In this document: positions 25,331 through 32,212 of the stretch, piece by piece
Layout: every line of letters begins with the position of its first letter
Position numbering within the stretch: position 1 is the first letter of the stretch
From: CAZCBD01 sp964496755
GTDB taxonomy: Bacteria > Bacteroidota > Ignavibacteria > Ignavibacteriales > Melioribacteraceae
Assembly: GCA_964496755.1 (NCBI GenBank)
Contig: CAZCBD010000003.1
Coordinates: 1-32,212 of the forward strand
Length of the DNA stretch: 32,212 nt
Direction of reading: 5' to 3'
Translations under genes and position numbers: made by a program
The notes under the pieces: generated by a model
The model's database searches: none
What the model was told of the DNA's origin: nothing
Seen by the model: the letters and a program-made list of their open reading frames with translations, nothing else

Positions 25331-25957
25331 ATGAAAGATATAGTTCCAATTATGTCAATTAAATTGGTTATGCTACCGGATTCGGTTTATCCGTTGCATA
25401 TCTTTGAAGATAAATATCTAAATTTAATTAGCTATTGCAAATCCCAATCAACCGCTTTTGGAATTGTAGCAATTATTGAAAATAAAATTTCCGAGATCGG
25501 TTGTATGGTTGAAATAAGTGAAATTCGTGATGAATACCGAGACGGCAGTTTGGATATCATAGTAAAAGGGAAAAATCGTTTTAGGATTATTGACACTCAC
25601 CTTTCGGAATCAGGATACTTAGAAGCCAGAACCGAATGTTTCGATGATTTGGATGAAAACAGCCCTGCTCTTCCGTTTGCCGAAAAAACAATTTCTTTAT
25701 TAAAATCTATTTTAAAGAAAACAGGTTTAACATTAGACGAAGGATACTGGAATAATTTAAGCAAATCAAAATTTAAATCTTTTAAGTTAGCTGAAAAATC
25801 AGGATTGTCAATTGAACAACGACAAAAGATTTTGGAAATGGAAACAGAGATCGAAAGAATTGAATATATTTATAAGCATCTAACGTCTGTTGAAAATTTA
25901 ATAAAAAAAGATAAACTAATTAAACAATTAATTGCCGGCGACGGTTATCTTAATTAA
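25331..25957 (+). CDS. Stand-alone Lon N-terminal (substrate-binding) domain protein
   Basis: The 208-residue protein resembles the LON substrate-binding (PUA-like) domain that precedes the ATPase in Lon protease, and ends before any AAA+ or protease part: MLPDSVYPLHIFEDKYLNLI near the N-terminus, FGIVAIIENKISEIGCMVEI, YRDGSLDIIVKGKNRFRII, then a helical bundle and a long helix of EME TEIERIEYIYKHL type. Such proteins are widespread but have no settled role. ATG 25331 has AGGTG seven bases upstream. It converges on atpC with a shared hairpin between them. Confidence 0.85.
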   Translation: MKDIVPIMSIKLVMLPDSVYPLHIFEDKYLNLISYCKSQSTAFGIVAIIENKISEIGCMVEISEIRDEYRDGSLDIIVKGKNRFRIIDTHLSESGYLEARTECFDDLDENSPALPFAEKTISLLKSILKKTGLTLDEGYWNNLSKSKFKSFKLAEKSGLSIEQRQKILEMETEIERIEYIYKHLTSVENLIKKDKLIKQLIAGDGYLN

Positions 25958-25981
25958 AAAAAGCCCAAAAATATTGGGCTT
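25956..25981 (-). terminator. Intrinsic terminator of the atpDC transcript
   Basis: The stem AAGCCCAA / TTGGGCTT has a five-base loop. On the minus strand it is followed by a T run; on the plus strand the downstream bases (CCGCTTTA) make a poor U-tract, so it mainly serves atpC, 33 bp away. Confidence 0.8.
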
Positions 25982-26013
25982 CCGCTTTATACTAAATTTA
26001 CTTTATGCTAAAA

Positions 26014-26421
26014 TTATTTATATTCAGAAAGATTCAACCTGTTAATCGCTCTTTTCAAAGACATTTCCGCGCGCATTTCATCAACAATTTCATCGGTTTT
26101 TTTAGCTAATCTTTCTTTAGCTCTTTTTTTGGCATCTTCGGCACGTTTCCTATCAATTTCCTCGGGCTTTTCAAAAGTTTCAGCCAATACAACCACCTTA
26201 TTATTAAGTACTTCAACAGTACCACCACTGGTGGCAAAAACCATTTCTTTATTATCAACCCCAACAATTTTAATAATGCCTATATCCAACGCACTTAAAA
26301 TAGGGGCATGATTATAAAGCACTTGAAAATTGCCTAAACTTCCGGGCAAAGTAACAGAATAAACCATTCCCGAAAATGCAGCTTTTGAGGGTGTTATTAC
26401 TTCTAATTGAATCTCTTTCAT
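26014..26421 (-). CDS. atpC: F1 ATP synthase epsilon subunit
   Basis: Epsilon is part of the F1 central stalk; it transmits rotation and can inhibit ATP hydrolysis. The 135-residue protein has the N-terminal beta sandwich (QLEVITPSKAAFSGMVYSV, then GSLGNFQVLYNHAPILSAL and VFATSGGTVEVLNNKVVVLA) and the C-terminal helical hairpin (EEIDRKRAEDAKKRAKERLA). It starts 1 bp after the atpD stop. Confidence 0.95.
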   Translation of the reverse strand: MKEIQLEVITPSKAAFSGMVYSVTLPGSLGNFQVLYNHAPILSALDIGIIKIVGVDNKEMVFATSGGTVEVLNNKVVVLAETFEKPEEIDRKRAEDAKKRAKERLAKKTDEIVDEMRAEMSLKRAINRLNLSEYK

Positions 26422-26422
26422 A

Positions 26423-27832
26423 TTATTTCATAGCCTTTGCTTTTTCAATTGCTTCGTCAATTGTTCCGATATACATAAAAGCTTGTTCGGGTATATCGTC
26501 ATAATCGCCATTCAAAATACCTTTGCAGCCGGCAATTGTATCTTCAACTTTTACATACGTACCCGGAATTCCGGTAAACTGTTCGGCAACATGGAAAGGT
26601 TGACTGAAAAATCTCTGCAATTTTCTTGCACGATTTACAACTAATTTATCATCCTCGGATAATTCATCCATACCTAAAATATTAATAATGTCTTGCAAAT
26701 CTTTGTATTGCTGAAGAATTTCTTTTACTTGACGAGCAACCCGATAATGTTCATCACCAACAACACCCGGCTCTAAAATTCTTGAAGTTGAATCCAAAGG
26801 ATCAACAGCAGGATAAATACCAAGCTCGGAAATTTGCCTACTTAAAACGGTAGTGGCATCCAAGTGTGAAAAAGCAGTAGCAGGTGCAGGGTCAGTTAAG
26901 TCATCGGCAGGCACATAAATAGCTTGAACAGATGTAATTGAACCTTTATCGGTAGATGTAATTCGTTCCTGCAATTCACCCATTTCAGTAGCCAAGTTCG
27001 GTTGATATCCCACTGCCGATGGCATGCGTCCTAAAAGTGCTGATACCTCGGAACCTGCTTGGGTAAAACGGAAAATATTATCAATAAATAAAAGTACATC
27101 TCTTCCTTCTTCTTCACGAAAATATTCTGCAATAGTTAGACCGGTTAATCCTACTCTTAAACGAGCTCCGGGCGGTTCGTTCATTTGTCCAAATACCAAA
27201 GCGGTTTTTTCCAACACACCCGATTCTTTCATTTCAAGCCAAAGATCGTTGCCTTCGCGAGTTCTTTCGCCTACACCGGTAAATACGGAATAGCCACCGT
27301 GTTTCAAGGCTATATTGTGAATCAACTCTTGAATTATCACAGTTTTTCCAACACCGGCACCACCAAACAATCCTGTTTTTCCACCTTTTGAATAAGGCTC
27401 CAATAAATCTATTACCTTAATTCCCGTCTCAAACATTTCTTTTTGCGTCGAAAGATTTTCAAACTTCGGTGCATGTCTGTGAATAGGATATTTTTGCTTG
27501 GTTTCAATTTTTCCCAAACCATCTATTCCCTTGCCCAACACATTAATCAACCTACCTAAAGTTTCTGGTCCAACCGGAACAGCTATCGGCATACCCGTAT
27601 CAATGGCTTTTGTTCCGCGAATAAGACCATCAGTTGAATCCATTGCTACTGTTCTTACTCTGTTTTCTCCAAGATGCTGTTGTACTTCAACAACCAAAGT
27701 ATCTTTTTCGCCATCGATATTCGTTCTCGGAATTTCAATAGCATTATAAATTTCCGGTAAGTAACCGTCCTGAAAATCAATATCAACTACAGGTCCTATA
27801 ACCTGAACAATTGTTCCTTCATTTGATGCCAT
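26423..27832 (-). CDS. atpD: F1 ATP synthase beta subunit
   Basis: Beta carries the catalytic nucleotide sites of F1. The 469-residue protein has P-loop GLFGGAGVGKTVIIQELIHN, the catalytic glutamate in VFTGVGERTREGNDLW, Walker B in LLFIDNIFRFTQAGSEVSAL and the DELSEEDKL-type segment (MDELSEDDKLVVNRARKLQR). ATG 27832 has AAAGG six bases upstream. atpD and atpC stand alone; the rest of the ATP synthase genes are not in the window, an arrangement known in Chlorobi and several Bacteroidota. Confidence 0.97.
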   Translation of the reverse strand: MASNEGTIVQVIGPVVDIDFQDGYLPEIYNAIEIPRTNIDGEKDTLVVEVQQHLGENRVRTVAMDSTDGLIRGTKAIDTGMPIAVPVGPETLGRLINVLGKGIDGLGKIETKQKYPIHRHAPKFENLSTQKEMFETGIKVIDLLEPYSKGGKTGLFGGAGVGKTVIIQELIHNIALKHGGYSVFTGVGERTREGNDLWLEMKESGVLEKTALVFGQMNEPPGARLRVGLTGLTIAEYFREEEGRDVLLFIDNIFRFTQAGSEVSALLGRMPSAVGYQPNLATEMGELQERITSTDKGSITSVQAIYVPADDLTDPAPATAFSHLDATTVLSRQISELGIYPAVDPLDSTSRILEPGVVGDEHYRVARQVKEILQQYKDLQDIINILGMDELSEDDKLVVNRARKLQRFFSQPFHVAEQFTGIPGTYVKVEDTIAGCKGILNGDYDDIPEQAFMYIGTIDEAIEKAKAMK

Positions 27833-27955
27833 TTTATACCTTTATATAAATACTGATTAAGTTACAAATTTAATATTTAATTCATTCTTTATCAAACAAA
27901 ACTATTTCGTAAATTTGAAAAATATTTTTAACTGAAATTTAATATCGAGGTTTTT

Positions 27956-29359
27956 TTGAGTAAATTTAAATTTAAACTGCCTAATACATTAGTACTCATT
28001 TATTCTTTCGTTGTACTAATGGCCATTCTCACGTGGATTATTCCTTCGGGTGAATTTAACAGAGAACTACTAAACGGAAAAGAAATTATAATTGACGGTT
28101 CCTTTCATTATGTAAAAAGCAACCCTCAGTTTATTATTGAAATTTTAATGGCACCCATTACCGGATTTCTTAAAACAGCTGATATTATTATTTTTCTTCT
28201 AATTGTAGGCGGTGCTTTCGGGGTATTAAAAAAAACCGAAGCTATTGATGCGGCAATTTTTGAAATCACAAAAGCCCACAATAAATATCCTTTTCTTAAA
28301 AAATTTTTAATCCCGATTTTAATGATAATTTTTTCGCTGGCGGGCGCAGTTTTTGGAATGAGTGAAGAAACAATCCCTTTCATTTTAATTTTTGTCCCTC
28401 TTGCAATAATGCTTGGCTACGATACCATTACAGGAGTTGCCATTCCTTTTCTGGGTGCAGGGGCCGGATTTGCCGGAGCATTCATAAATCCGTTCACACT
28501 CGGAATTGCTCAAACAATTTCAGACTTGCCCCCACTTTCCGGAATGGAATATAGAATTGTTTGTTGGATTGTATTAACAACCGCTGCAATAATTTTTACG
28601 GTTAAACATGCAAATAAAGTAAAAAAGAACCCCGCGTTAAGTCCAACCCCGGAAATTGATAAATTCTGGAAAGAAAATTTACATTTATCCGAAATTGAAA
28701 ATAAATTTCAAAAATTATCAAAAAAACATTTAATGGTTTTAAGTATTTTTGGGCTTTCAATGGCTTTGCTCGTTTTTGGTGTTTTGGAATATAAATGGTA
28801 CATCAATGAATTATCAGCTTTATTTTTAGGTACCGGAATTGTTGTTGGAATTTTCGGAAGTTTGAATATTCAGGAATTGACCGATTCGTTTTTAGACGGA
28901 GCTAAAGAATTATTCAGTACTGCATTAATTGTTGCTTTTGCACGCGCAATTTTGGTAGTTGCGGCCGATGGAAAAATTATCGACACAATTTTATTTTCGC
29001 TTTCTTCGATGATTAGCGAACTACATCCTATCCTTTCCAGCTGGGCAATGTTTATCATTCAATCTATTCTGAATTTCTTTATTCCTTCCGGAAGTGGAAA
29101 GGCTGCTTTAACTATGCCTATTATGGCTCCGCTTAGCGATTTAATTGGTGTTGCCAGACAAACAACCGTACTTGCTTATCAATTTGGTGATGGATTTACA
29201 AATTTAATTATTCCGACTTCGCCGGTAACGATGGCTATTTTAGCACTATCCAAAATTCCTTATGAAAAATGGGCTAAGTGGATGCTTCCAATGCAAATTA
29301 TCTTTTTTATTTTAGGATTATTATTGCTAATTCCACCCCTACTAATCGGTTGGAAATAA
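27956..29359 (+). CDS. YfcC-family (ArcD/DcuC-like) transporter
   Basis: A 467-residue inner-membrane protein with about twelve helices. It opens with the family pattern FKLPNTLVLIYSFVVLMAIL followed by TWIIPSGEF, has ADIIIFLLIVGGAFGVLKKT, GMSEETIPFILIFVPLAI and two related re-entrant segments, GAGFAGAFINPFTLGIAQ and FIPSGSGKAALTMPIMAPLS, then FGDGFTNLIIPTSPVTMAIL. Relatives exchange basic amino acids or move C4-dicarboxylates; the substrate here is not known. The start is TTG 27956 with GAGG exactly five bases upstream. It diverges from atpD across 123 bp and ends before a strong hairpin. Confidence 0.87.
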   Translation: MSKFKFKLPNTLVLIYSFVVLMAILTWIIPSGEFNRELLNGKEIIIDGSFHYVKSNPQFIIEILMAPITGFLKTADIIIFLLIVGGAFGVLKKTEAIDAAIFEITKAHNKYPFLKKFLIPILMIIFSLAGAVFGMSEETIPFILIFVPLAIMLGYDTITGVAIPFLGAGAGFAGAFINPFTLGIAQTISDLPPLSGMEYRIVCWIVLTTAAIIFTVKHANKVKKNPALSPTPEIDKFWKENLHLSEIENKFQKLSKKHLMVLSIFGLSMALLVFGVLEYKWYINELSALFLGTGIVVGIFGSLNIQELTDSFLDGAKELFSTALIVAFARAILVVAADGKIIDTILFSLSSMISELHPILSSWAMFIIQSILNFFIPSGSGKAALTMPIMAPLSDLIGVARQTTVLAYQFGDGFTNLIIPTSPVTMAILALSKIPYEKWAKWMLPMQIIFFILGLLLLIPPLLIGWK

Positions 29360-29363
29360 ATCT

Positions 29364-29387
29364 CAAGCCTCTGCTTGCAGAGGCTTG
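29364..29387. terminator. Strong hairpin after the YfcC-type gene
   Basis: A 10-bp perfect stem CAAGCCTCTG / CAGAGGCTTG with a CTTG loop begins 4 bp past the stop codon. Neither strand has a good T run after it, so it may be a weak terminator or an mRNA 3'-end stabiliser. Confidence 0.55.
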
Positions 29388-29399
29388 TACTAAATAATC

Positions 29400-29622
29400 T
29401 TACTCTCTTCCACACATTTCATTAAAAATACTTTGAATTTTTCTATAAAATATTTCGGTTTTTAAGCTGCCTTGTTTCTCCATTTTATGAAAAAGAACAA
29501 CATTATTTTCTCCCTCAACTAATTCAACGTTTATTCTTAGCCTGTTATTTTTAATTTTCCCGATACTTTTAGTTTGCAGTTAAAATATAAATGTCAAATT
29601 TTATTTTAGAAATCTTCTTCAT
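29400..29622 (-). other. Possible frameshifted small gene in the 302-bp gap before lipA
   Basis: The gap between the YfcC-type gene and lipA holds no intact gene. On the minus strand ATG 29622 opens a 17-residue frame (MKKISKIKFDIYILTAN) that stops at 29569. One base off, an open run of 59 codons without a usable early start continues to TAA at 29400 (for example NRLRINVELVEGENNVVLFH, then KTEIFYRKIQSIFNEMCGRE). Removing one base at the join would give a single basic protein of about 76 residues. It could be a small broken gene or chance; I recognise no family and see no ribosome-binding site. Confidence 0.25.
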
Positions 29623-29661
29623 AAATTTTGATGTACAATAAAAATTTAGAAAGTAAAAACA

Positions 29662-30543
29662 ATGACTACAGAAAGAAAAAAAGGAATAAACACAAAATTA
29701 GGCAGAAGACCTGATTGGCTTAGAATAAAACTACCGGCCGGTAAAAATTATGTTGATGTTTATGATTTACTAAGAAAATCAAAATTAAACACTGTTTGCG
29801 AAGAAGCAAAATGCCCAAATATTGCTGAATGCTGGGCAAATAGAACTGCAACCGTTATGATTTTGGGCAAATACTGTACACGCAATTGCAGGTTTTGTAA
29901 TATTATAACAGGCATCCCAAACGGCCTTGACACCGACGAACCTCGCAGAGTAGCTGAAGCAATTGCAGAATTAAATTTGCGACATGTTGTAATTACATCG
30001 GTAACAAGAGATGATTTGGCAGATGGTGGTTCCAATATTTTTTCCGAAACGGTTAAACTTGTTAAGGAAAAATTGCCGGAATGTACTGTTGAAATTCTGA
30101 TTCCCGATTTTAAAGGAGCGGAGTTTACTTTTGAAAATATAATGAAAAACCCACCGGATATTTTAAATCATAATTTAGAAACCGTACGAAGACTCTATTC
30201 AGAAGTAAGACCCCAAGCAAAATATAAACGTAGTTTGGAAGTTATAAAATGGTTTCATAATAAAGGAATAAAAACCAAATCGGGTATAATGGTCGGGATT
30301 GGAGAAACTCCGGAAGAGGTTTTGGATTTAATGGATGATTTACTAGCCCACGGGTGTGATATTTTAACCATCGGTCAATACTTACAGCCCTCTAAAGAAC
30401 ATTTACCCGTTGACAGATACGTAGATTTGGAAGAATTTAAAATGTACGAAAAAATCGGATTACAAAAAGGCTTCAAAATTGTTGAATCCAGCCCACTTGT
30501 TCGCAGCTCATATCATGCCGATAAACATGCGCGTAATTGTTAA
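29662..30543 (+). CDS. lipA: Lipoyl synthase
   Basis: LipA inserts two sulphurs into octanoyl groups on lipoyl domains; it is a radical SAM enzyme with two 4Fe-4S clusters. The auxiliary cluster cysteines are Cys46, Cys51 and Cys57 (CEEAKCPNIAEC), the radical SAM cysteines are Cys72, Cys76 and Cys79 (CTRNCRFC), and the C-terminal RSSYHAD carries the serine that ligates the auxiliary cluster. Its 293 residues are a usual length. No lipB is adjacent. The start ATG lacks a clear ribosome-binding site (AAAGTA upstream). Confidence 0.96.
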   Translation: MTTERKKGINTKLGRRPDWLRIKLPAGKNYVDVYDLLRKSKLNTVCEEAKCPNIAECWANRTATVMILGKYCTRNCRFCNIITGIPNGLDTDEPRRVAEAIAELNLRHVVITSVTRDDLADGGSNIFSETVKLVKEKLPECTVEILIPDFKGAEFTFENIMKNPPDILNHNLETVRRLYSEVRPQAKYKRSLEVIKWFHNKGIKTKSGIMVGIGETPEEVLDLMDDLLAHGCDILTIGQYLQPSKEHLPVDRYVDLEEFKMYEKIGLQKGFKIVESSPLVRSSYHADKHARNC

Positions 30544-30569
30544 AATTTATTAAATTATTGAAATTTGGT

Positions 30570-30599
30570 TTTGCCTTTTATGTTTTTTTTATATATTTG
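30570..30599 (+). promoter_or_regulatory. Predicted promoter of tRNA-Ser, Bacteroidota type
   Basis: TTTG (30570-30573) and TATATTTG (30592-30599) are spaced by 18 bases, matching the Bacteroidota -33/-7 pattern TTTG...TAnnTTTG. The -7 box ends 33 bp before the mature tRNA 5' end. Confidence 0.45.
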
Positions 30600-30631
30600 A
30601 AGTCTGAATTTATTGACTTAGTATTTCAGCC

Positions 30632-30721
<90 letters not shown>

Positions 30722-30753
30722 AAAAAAGCTCTCGAAAATTGAGAGCTTTTTTT
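30722..30753 (+). terminator. Intrinsic terminator after tRNA-Ser
   Basis: The stem AAAAAAGCTCTC / GAGAGCTTTTTT with a seven-base loop and a T run starts 2 bp after the tRNA. Confidence 0.9.
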
Positions 30754-30861
30754 GTTTCTCTTTTCCACCTTTTTATTTTTCCCTTTCTTATTTTTTCTTA
30801 TTGTAATACATTTTCAGTTTATTGCGGCAATATTTGTCCCCCCCGCCCCGTACATTTAAAT

Positions 30862-30900
30862 AAAAAAAATCGCTTCAAGTTTAAACTAAAAGCGATTTTT
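30862..30900 (-). terminator. Intrinsic terminator after the KamA-like gene
   Basis: The stem AAAAATCGCTT / AAGCGATTTTT has a 14-base loop and a T run on the minus strand. It lies 30 bp past the stop codon. The A/T symmetry could also let it work on the plus strand. Confidence 0.75.
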
Positions 30901-30930
30901 ATTTGTTGAACAACTTATGATTATTACCAG

Positions 30931-32212
30931 TTATTGATTTATTACCATACTATTTTCTCTAAAAAAATAGTCGCTATCAAAAGCTGGTTCCAAATCATCA
31001 ATCCAAATTGCATCGGGGTTGTATTTTGCAAAAAACGGTTTTCCTACAGCATCAGAATTTCTCGCTTGCAAAAATTTTAATATAAAAACTTTTTGTCCCA
31101 AAATATTATCAATACCAATAATCTGAATTTTTCCTTCAGTTGCAGACATACTTGGCCCTCTGACGGTTCGCGTCAGACCGCTTACTTGCTGATATGCATC
31201 AGTAAAAATCTCGTAAGCTTTATTTAATTTAACACTAAAATATTTTTGAGCACCTGTATTCCTGGCAACAAACATATAATAAGGAATCAGACCAAGATTA
31301 ACTTGTTTTTCCCACATTTCTTTCCAAATTGAGCTATTGGCATTAACATTTTTTAAAAGTGGCGATTGAGTTCTGATAACAGCACCCGTACCTTGAATTC
31401 TTTTGATAGCTCTTTTAACAGCATCTGTTTTTAATTCATTCGGATGATTAAAATGAGCCATAAAAGCCAAATGATAACCTGAATTAACAATTTTTTCAAA
31501 AATTCGCAATAAATCATCTGCATCTTTGTCGGTCAAAAATCTGTATGGCCAAAAACTCAATGATTTAGAACCAATCCTAATACTTTTAAGATGAGGAATA
31601 TTTGCATTCAAAATCGGATCAATATAAGCTAAGAATTTTTCGGCAGACATAACCATGGGGTCGCCACCGGTAAAAAGTATATCGGTTATTTGTGGATTTG
31701 CTTTAATATACTTGACTAAATCTTCTGCTTCCTGATTAGCAAATCTTAAATCCTTATCCCCAACAAATTGCGACCATCTAAAACAAAAAGTACAAAAGGC
31801 ATGGCACAATTGCGAATGCTTCGGGAAAAATAAAACCGTTTCATCATATTTATGTTGTATTCCTTCCAATCTTTTTCCATTAAAGTACGGAACATTTTTA
31901 TCCTTTTGCCCTGCCGGATTAGGATTTAATTCCAATCTGATTTCTTTAACAATGCTTTTTAATTCTTGCTCGGAAGAATTTTTAATAGCATAATCTATTT
32001 TATCAAAATGTTCTTCCAAAAGCATTTTTCTGTTCGGAAAAGTCAATTTAAAAAGCGGATCATTTCTAAAATCATCCCAATTAATTAATTCATTTACAAC
32101 ATAATTGTTCGATTTAAAAGGTAAGATTTTTGAAACGGTTTTTATTTCGGATAATTCTTCTTTAGTTAGATTTGAAACTAAAATCTTTTCCTTTTCATAA
32201 TTGCTAATATTA
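30931..32212 (-). CDS. KamA-like radical SAM protein, 5' end beyond the window
   Basis: The protein resembles lysine 2,3-aminomutase (KamA), a radical SAM and PLP enzyme. The frame is open to the window edge (at least 426 residues); a frame starting at TTG 32046 would drop conserved-looking sequence (NWDDFRNDPLFKLTFPNRK). Radical SAM cysteines are in LCHAFCTFCFRW (codons 31806-31783), followed by ILFTGGDPMVMSAEKFLAY, IRIGSKSLSFWPYR and FMAHFNHPNEL, all as in KamA. The PLP lysine may be the one in ATEGKIQIIG (31131-31129), where known enzymes have GGGGKIPV. By hand alignment the two aspartates that hold the lysine side chain are arginines here (PYYMFVARNTG; VRGPSMS). The C-terminal zinc-cysteine region of clostridial KamA is absent. 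Substrate unknown. Confidence 0.82.
   Translation of the reverse strand, partial: NISNYEKEKILVSNLTKEELSEIKTVSKILPFKSNNYVVNELINWDDFRNDPLFKLTFPNRKMLLEEHFDKIDYAIKNSSEQELKSIVKEIRLELNPNPAGQKDKNVPYFNGKRLEGIQHKYDETVLFFPKHSQLCHAFCTFCFRWSQFVGDKDLRFANQEAEDLVKYIKANPQITDILFTGGDPMVMSAEKFLAYIDPILNANIPHLKSIRIGSKSLSFWPYRFLTDKDADDLLRIFEKIVNSGYHLAFMAHFNHPNELKTDAVKRAIKRIQGTGAVIRTQSPLLKNVNANSSIWKEMWEKQVNLGLIPYYMFVARNTGAQKYFSVKLNKAYEIFTDAYQQVSGLTRTVRGPSMSATEGKIQIIGIDNILGQKVFILKFLQARNSDAVGKPFFAKYNPDAIWIDDLEPAFDSDYFFRENSMVINQ

Noticed and set aside
29360..29661. Riboswitch or regulatory RNA upstream of lipA
   Set aside because: Apart from the hairpin at 29364 no conserved-looking structure is visible, and the bases near lipA are plain A/T-rich.

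Overview
The window is a stretch of AT-rich (by eye about two thirds A+T) bacterial chromosome filled mostly with housekeeping genes. Gene content suggests the Ignavibacteria/Chlorobi side of the Bacteroidota: a proline-rich TonB, several beta-barrel outer-membrane proteins, NhaD, an atpD-atpC pair away from the rest of the ATP synthase, a class I BirA, and a tRNA promoter of the TTTG/TAnnTTTG type. That placement is inference from gene families, not from a marker search. I saw no CRISPR array, insertion sequence, phage gene, toxin-antitoxin pair or defence locus, and no clear previously undescribed system.

Layout. 1-1314 (+): an HflX N-terminal fragment runs directly into a 5'-truncated PLP-dependent decarboxylase. 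This is a broken junction, either a deletion or a misassembly. 1394-7011 (-): tonB, vanZ-like, nnr (NAD(P)HX repair), nhaD and asnS, separated by clear hairpin terminators. 7085-13192 (-): a tight run of pgeF, an EamA transporter, folB, folK, a deoxynucleoside kinase, a small membrane protein, a GT9 glycosyltransferase and ppx/gppA. 13258-15347 (-): a porin-like barrel, a secreted FMN-binding protein and an unknown secreted protein. 15445-16896 (-): def and fmt, where fmt carries an in-frame stop at codon 14. 17110-21031 (-): a second barrel, a Cache-HAMP chemoreceptor and a TRIC-type membrane protein. 21166-23094 (-): dnaK. 23346-25957 (+): birA, coaX, an IscA-fold protein lacking the first cysteine, and a stand-alone Lon N-domain protein. 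26014-27832 (-): atpC and atpD. 27956-30720 (+): a YfcC-type transporter, lipA and tRNA-Ser(GCU). 30931-end (-): a KamA-like radical SAM protein cut by the window edge.

Shared function. Several neighbours serve cofactors and repair: folB/folK (folate), the downstream folate-using fmt with def (N-formyl initiation), birA and coaX (biotin and CoA), lipA (lipoate) and nnr (NAD(P)H repair). Two groups pair an outer-membrane barrel with something that may act on what enters, one with a chemoreceptor and one with an FMN protein. At least five genes (tonB, the 91-residue membrane protein, the nucleoside kinase, birA and the YfcC transporter) most likely start at TTG, each behind a GAGG/GGAGG Shine-Dalgarno at 4-5 nt.

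Most worth a second look: the HflX/decarboxylase junction, the nonsense codon in fmt, the KamA-like protein whose lysine-binding aspartates look replaced by arginine, the IscA-like protein without its first cysteine, and the barrel-chemoreceptor-TRIC cluster.
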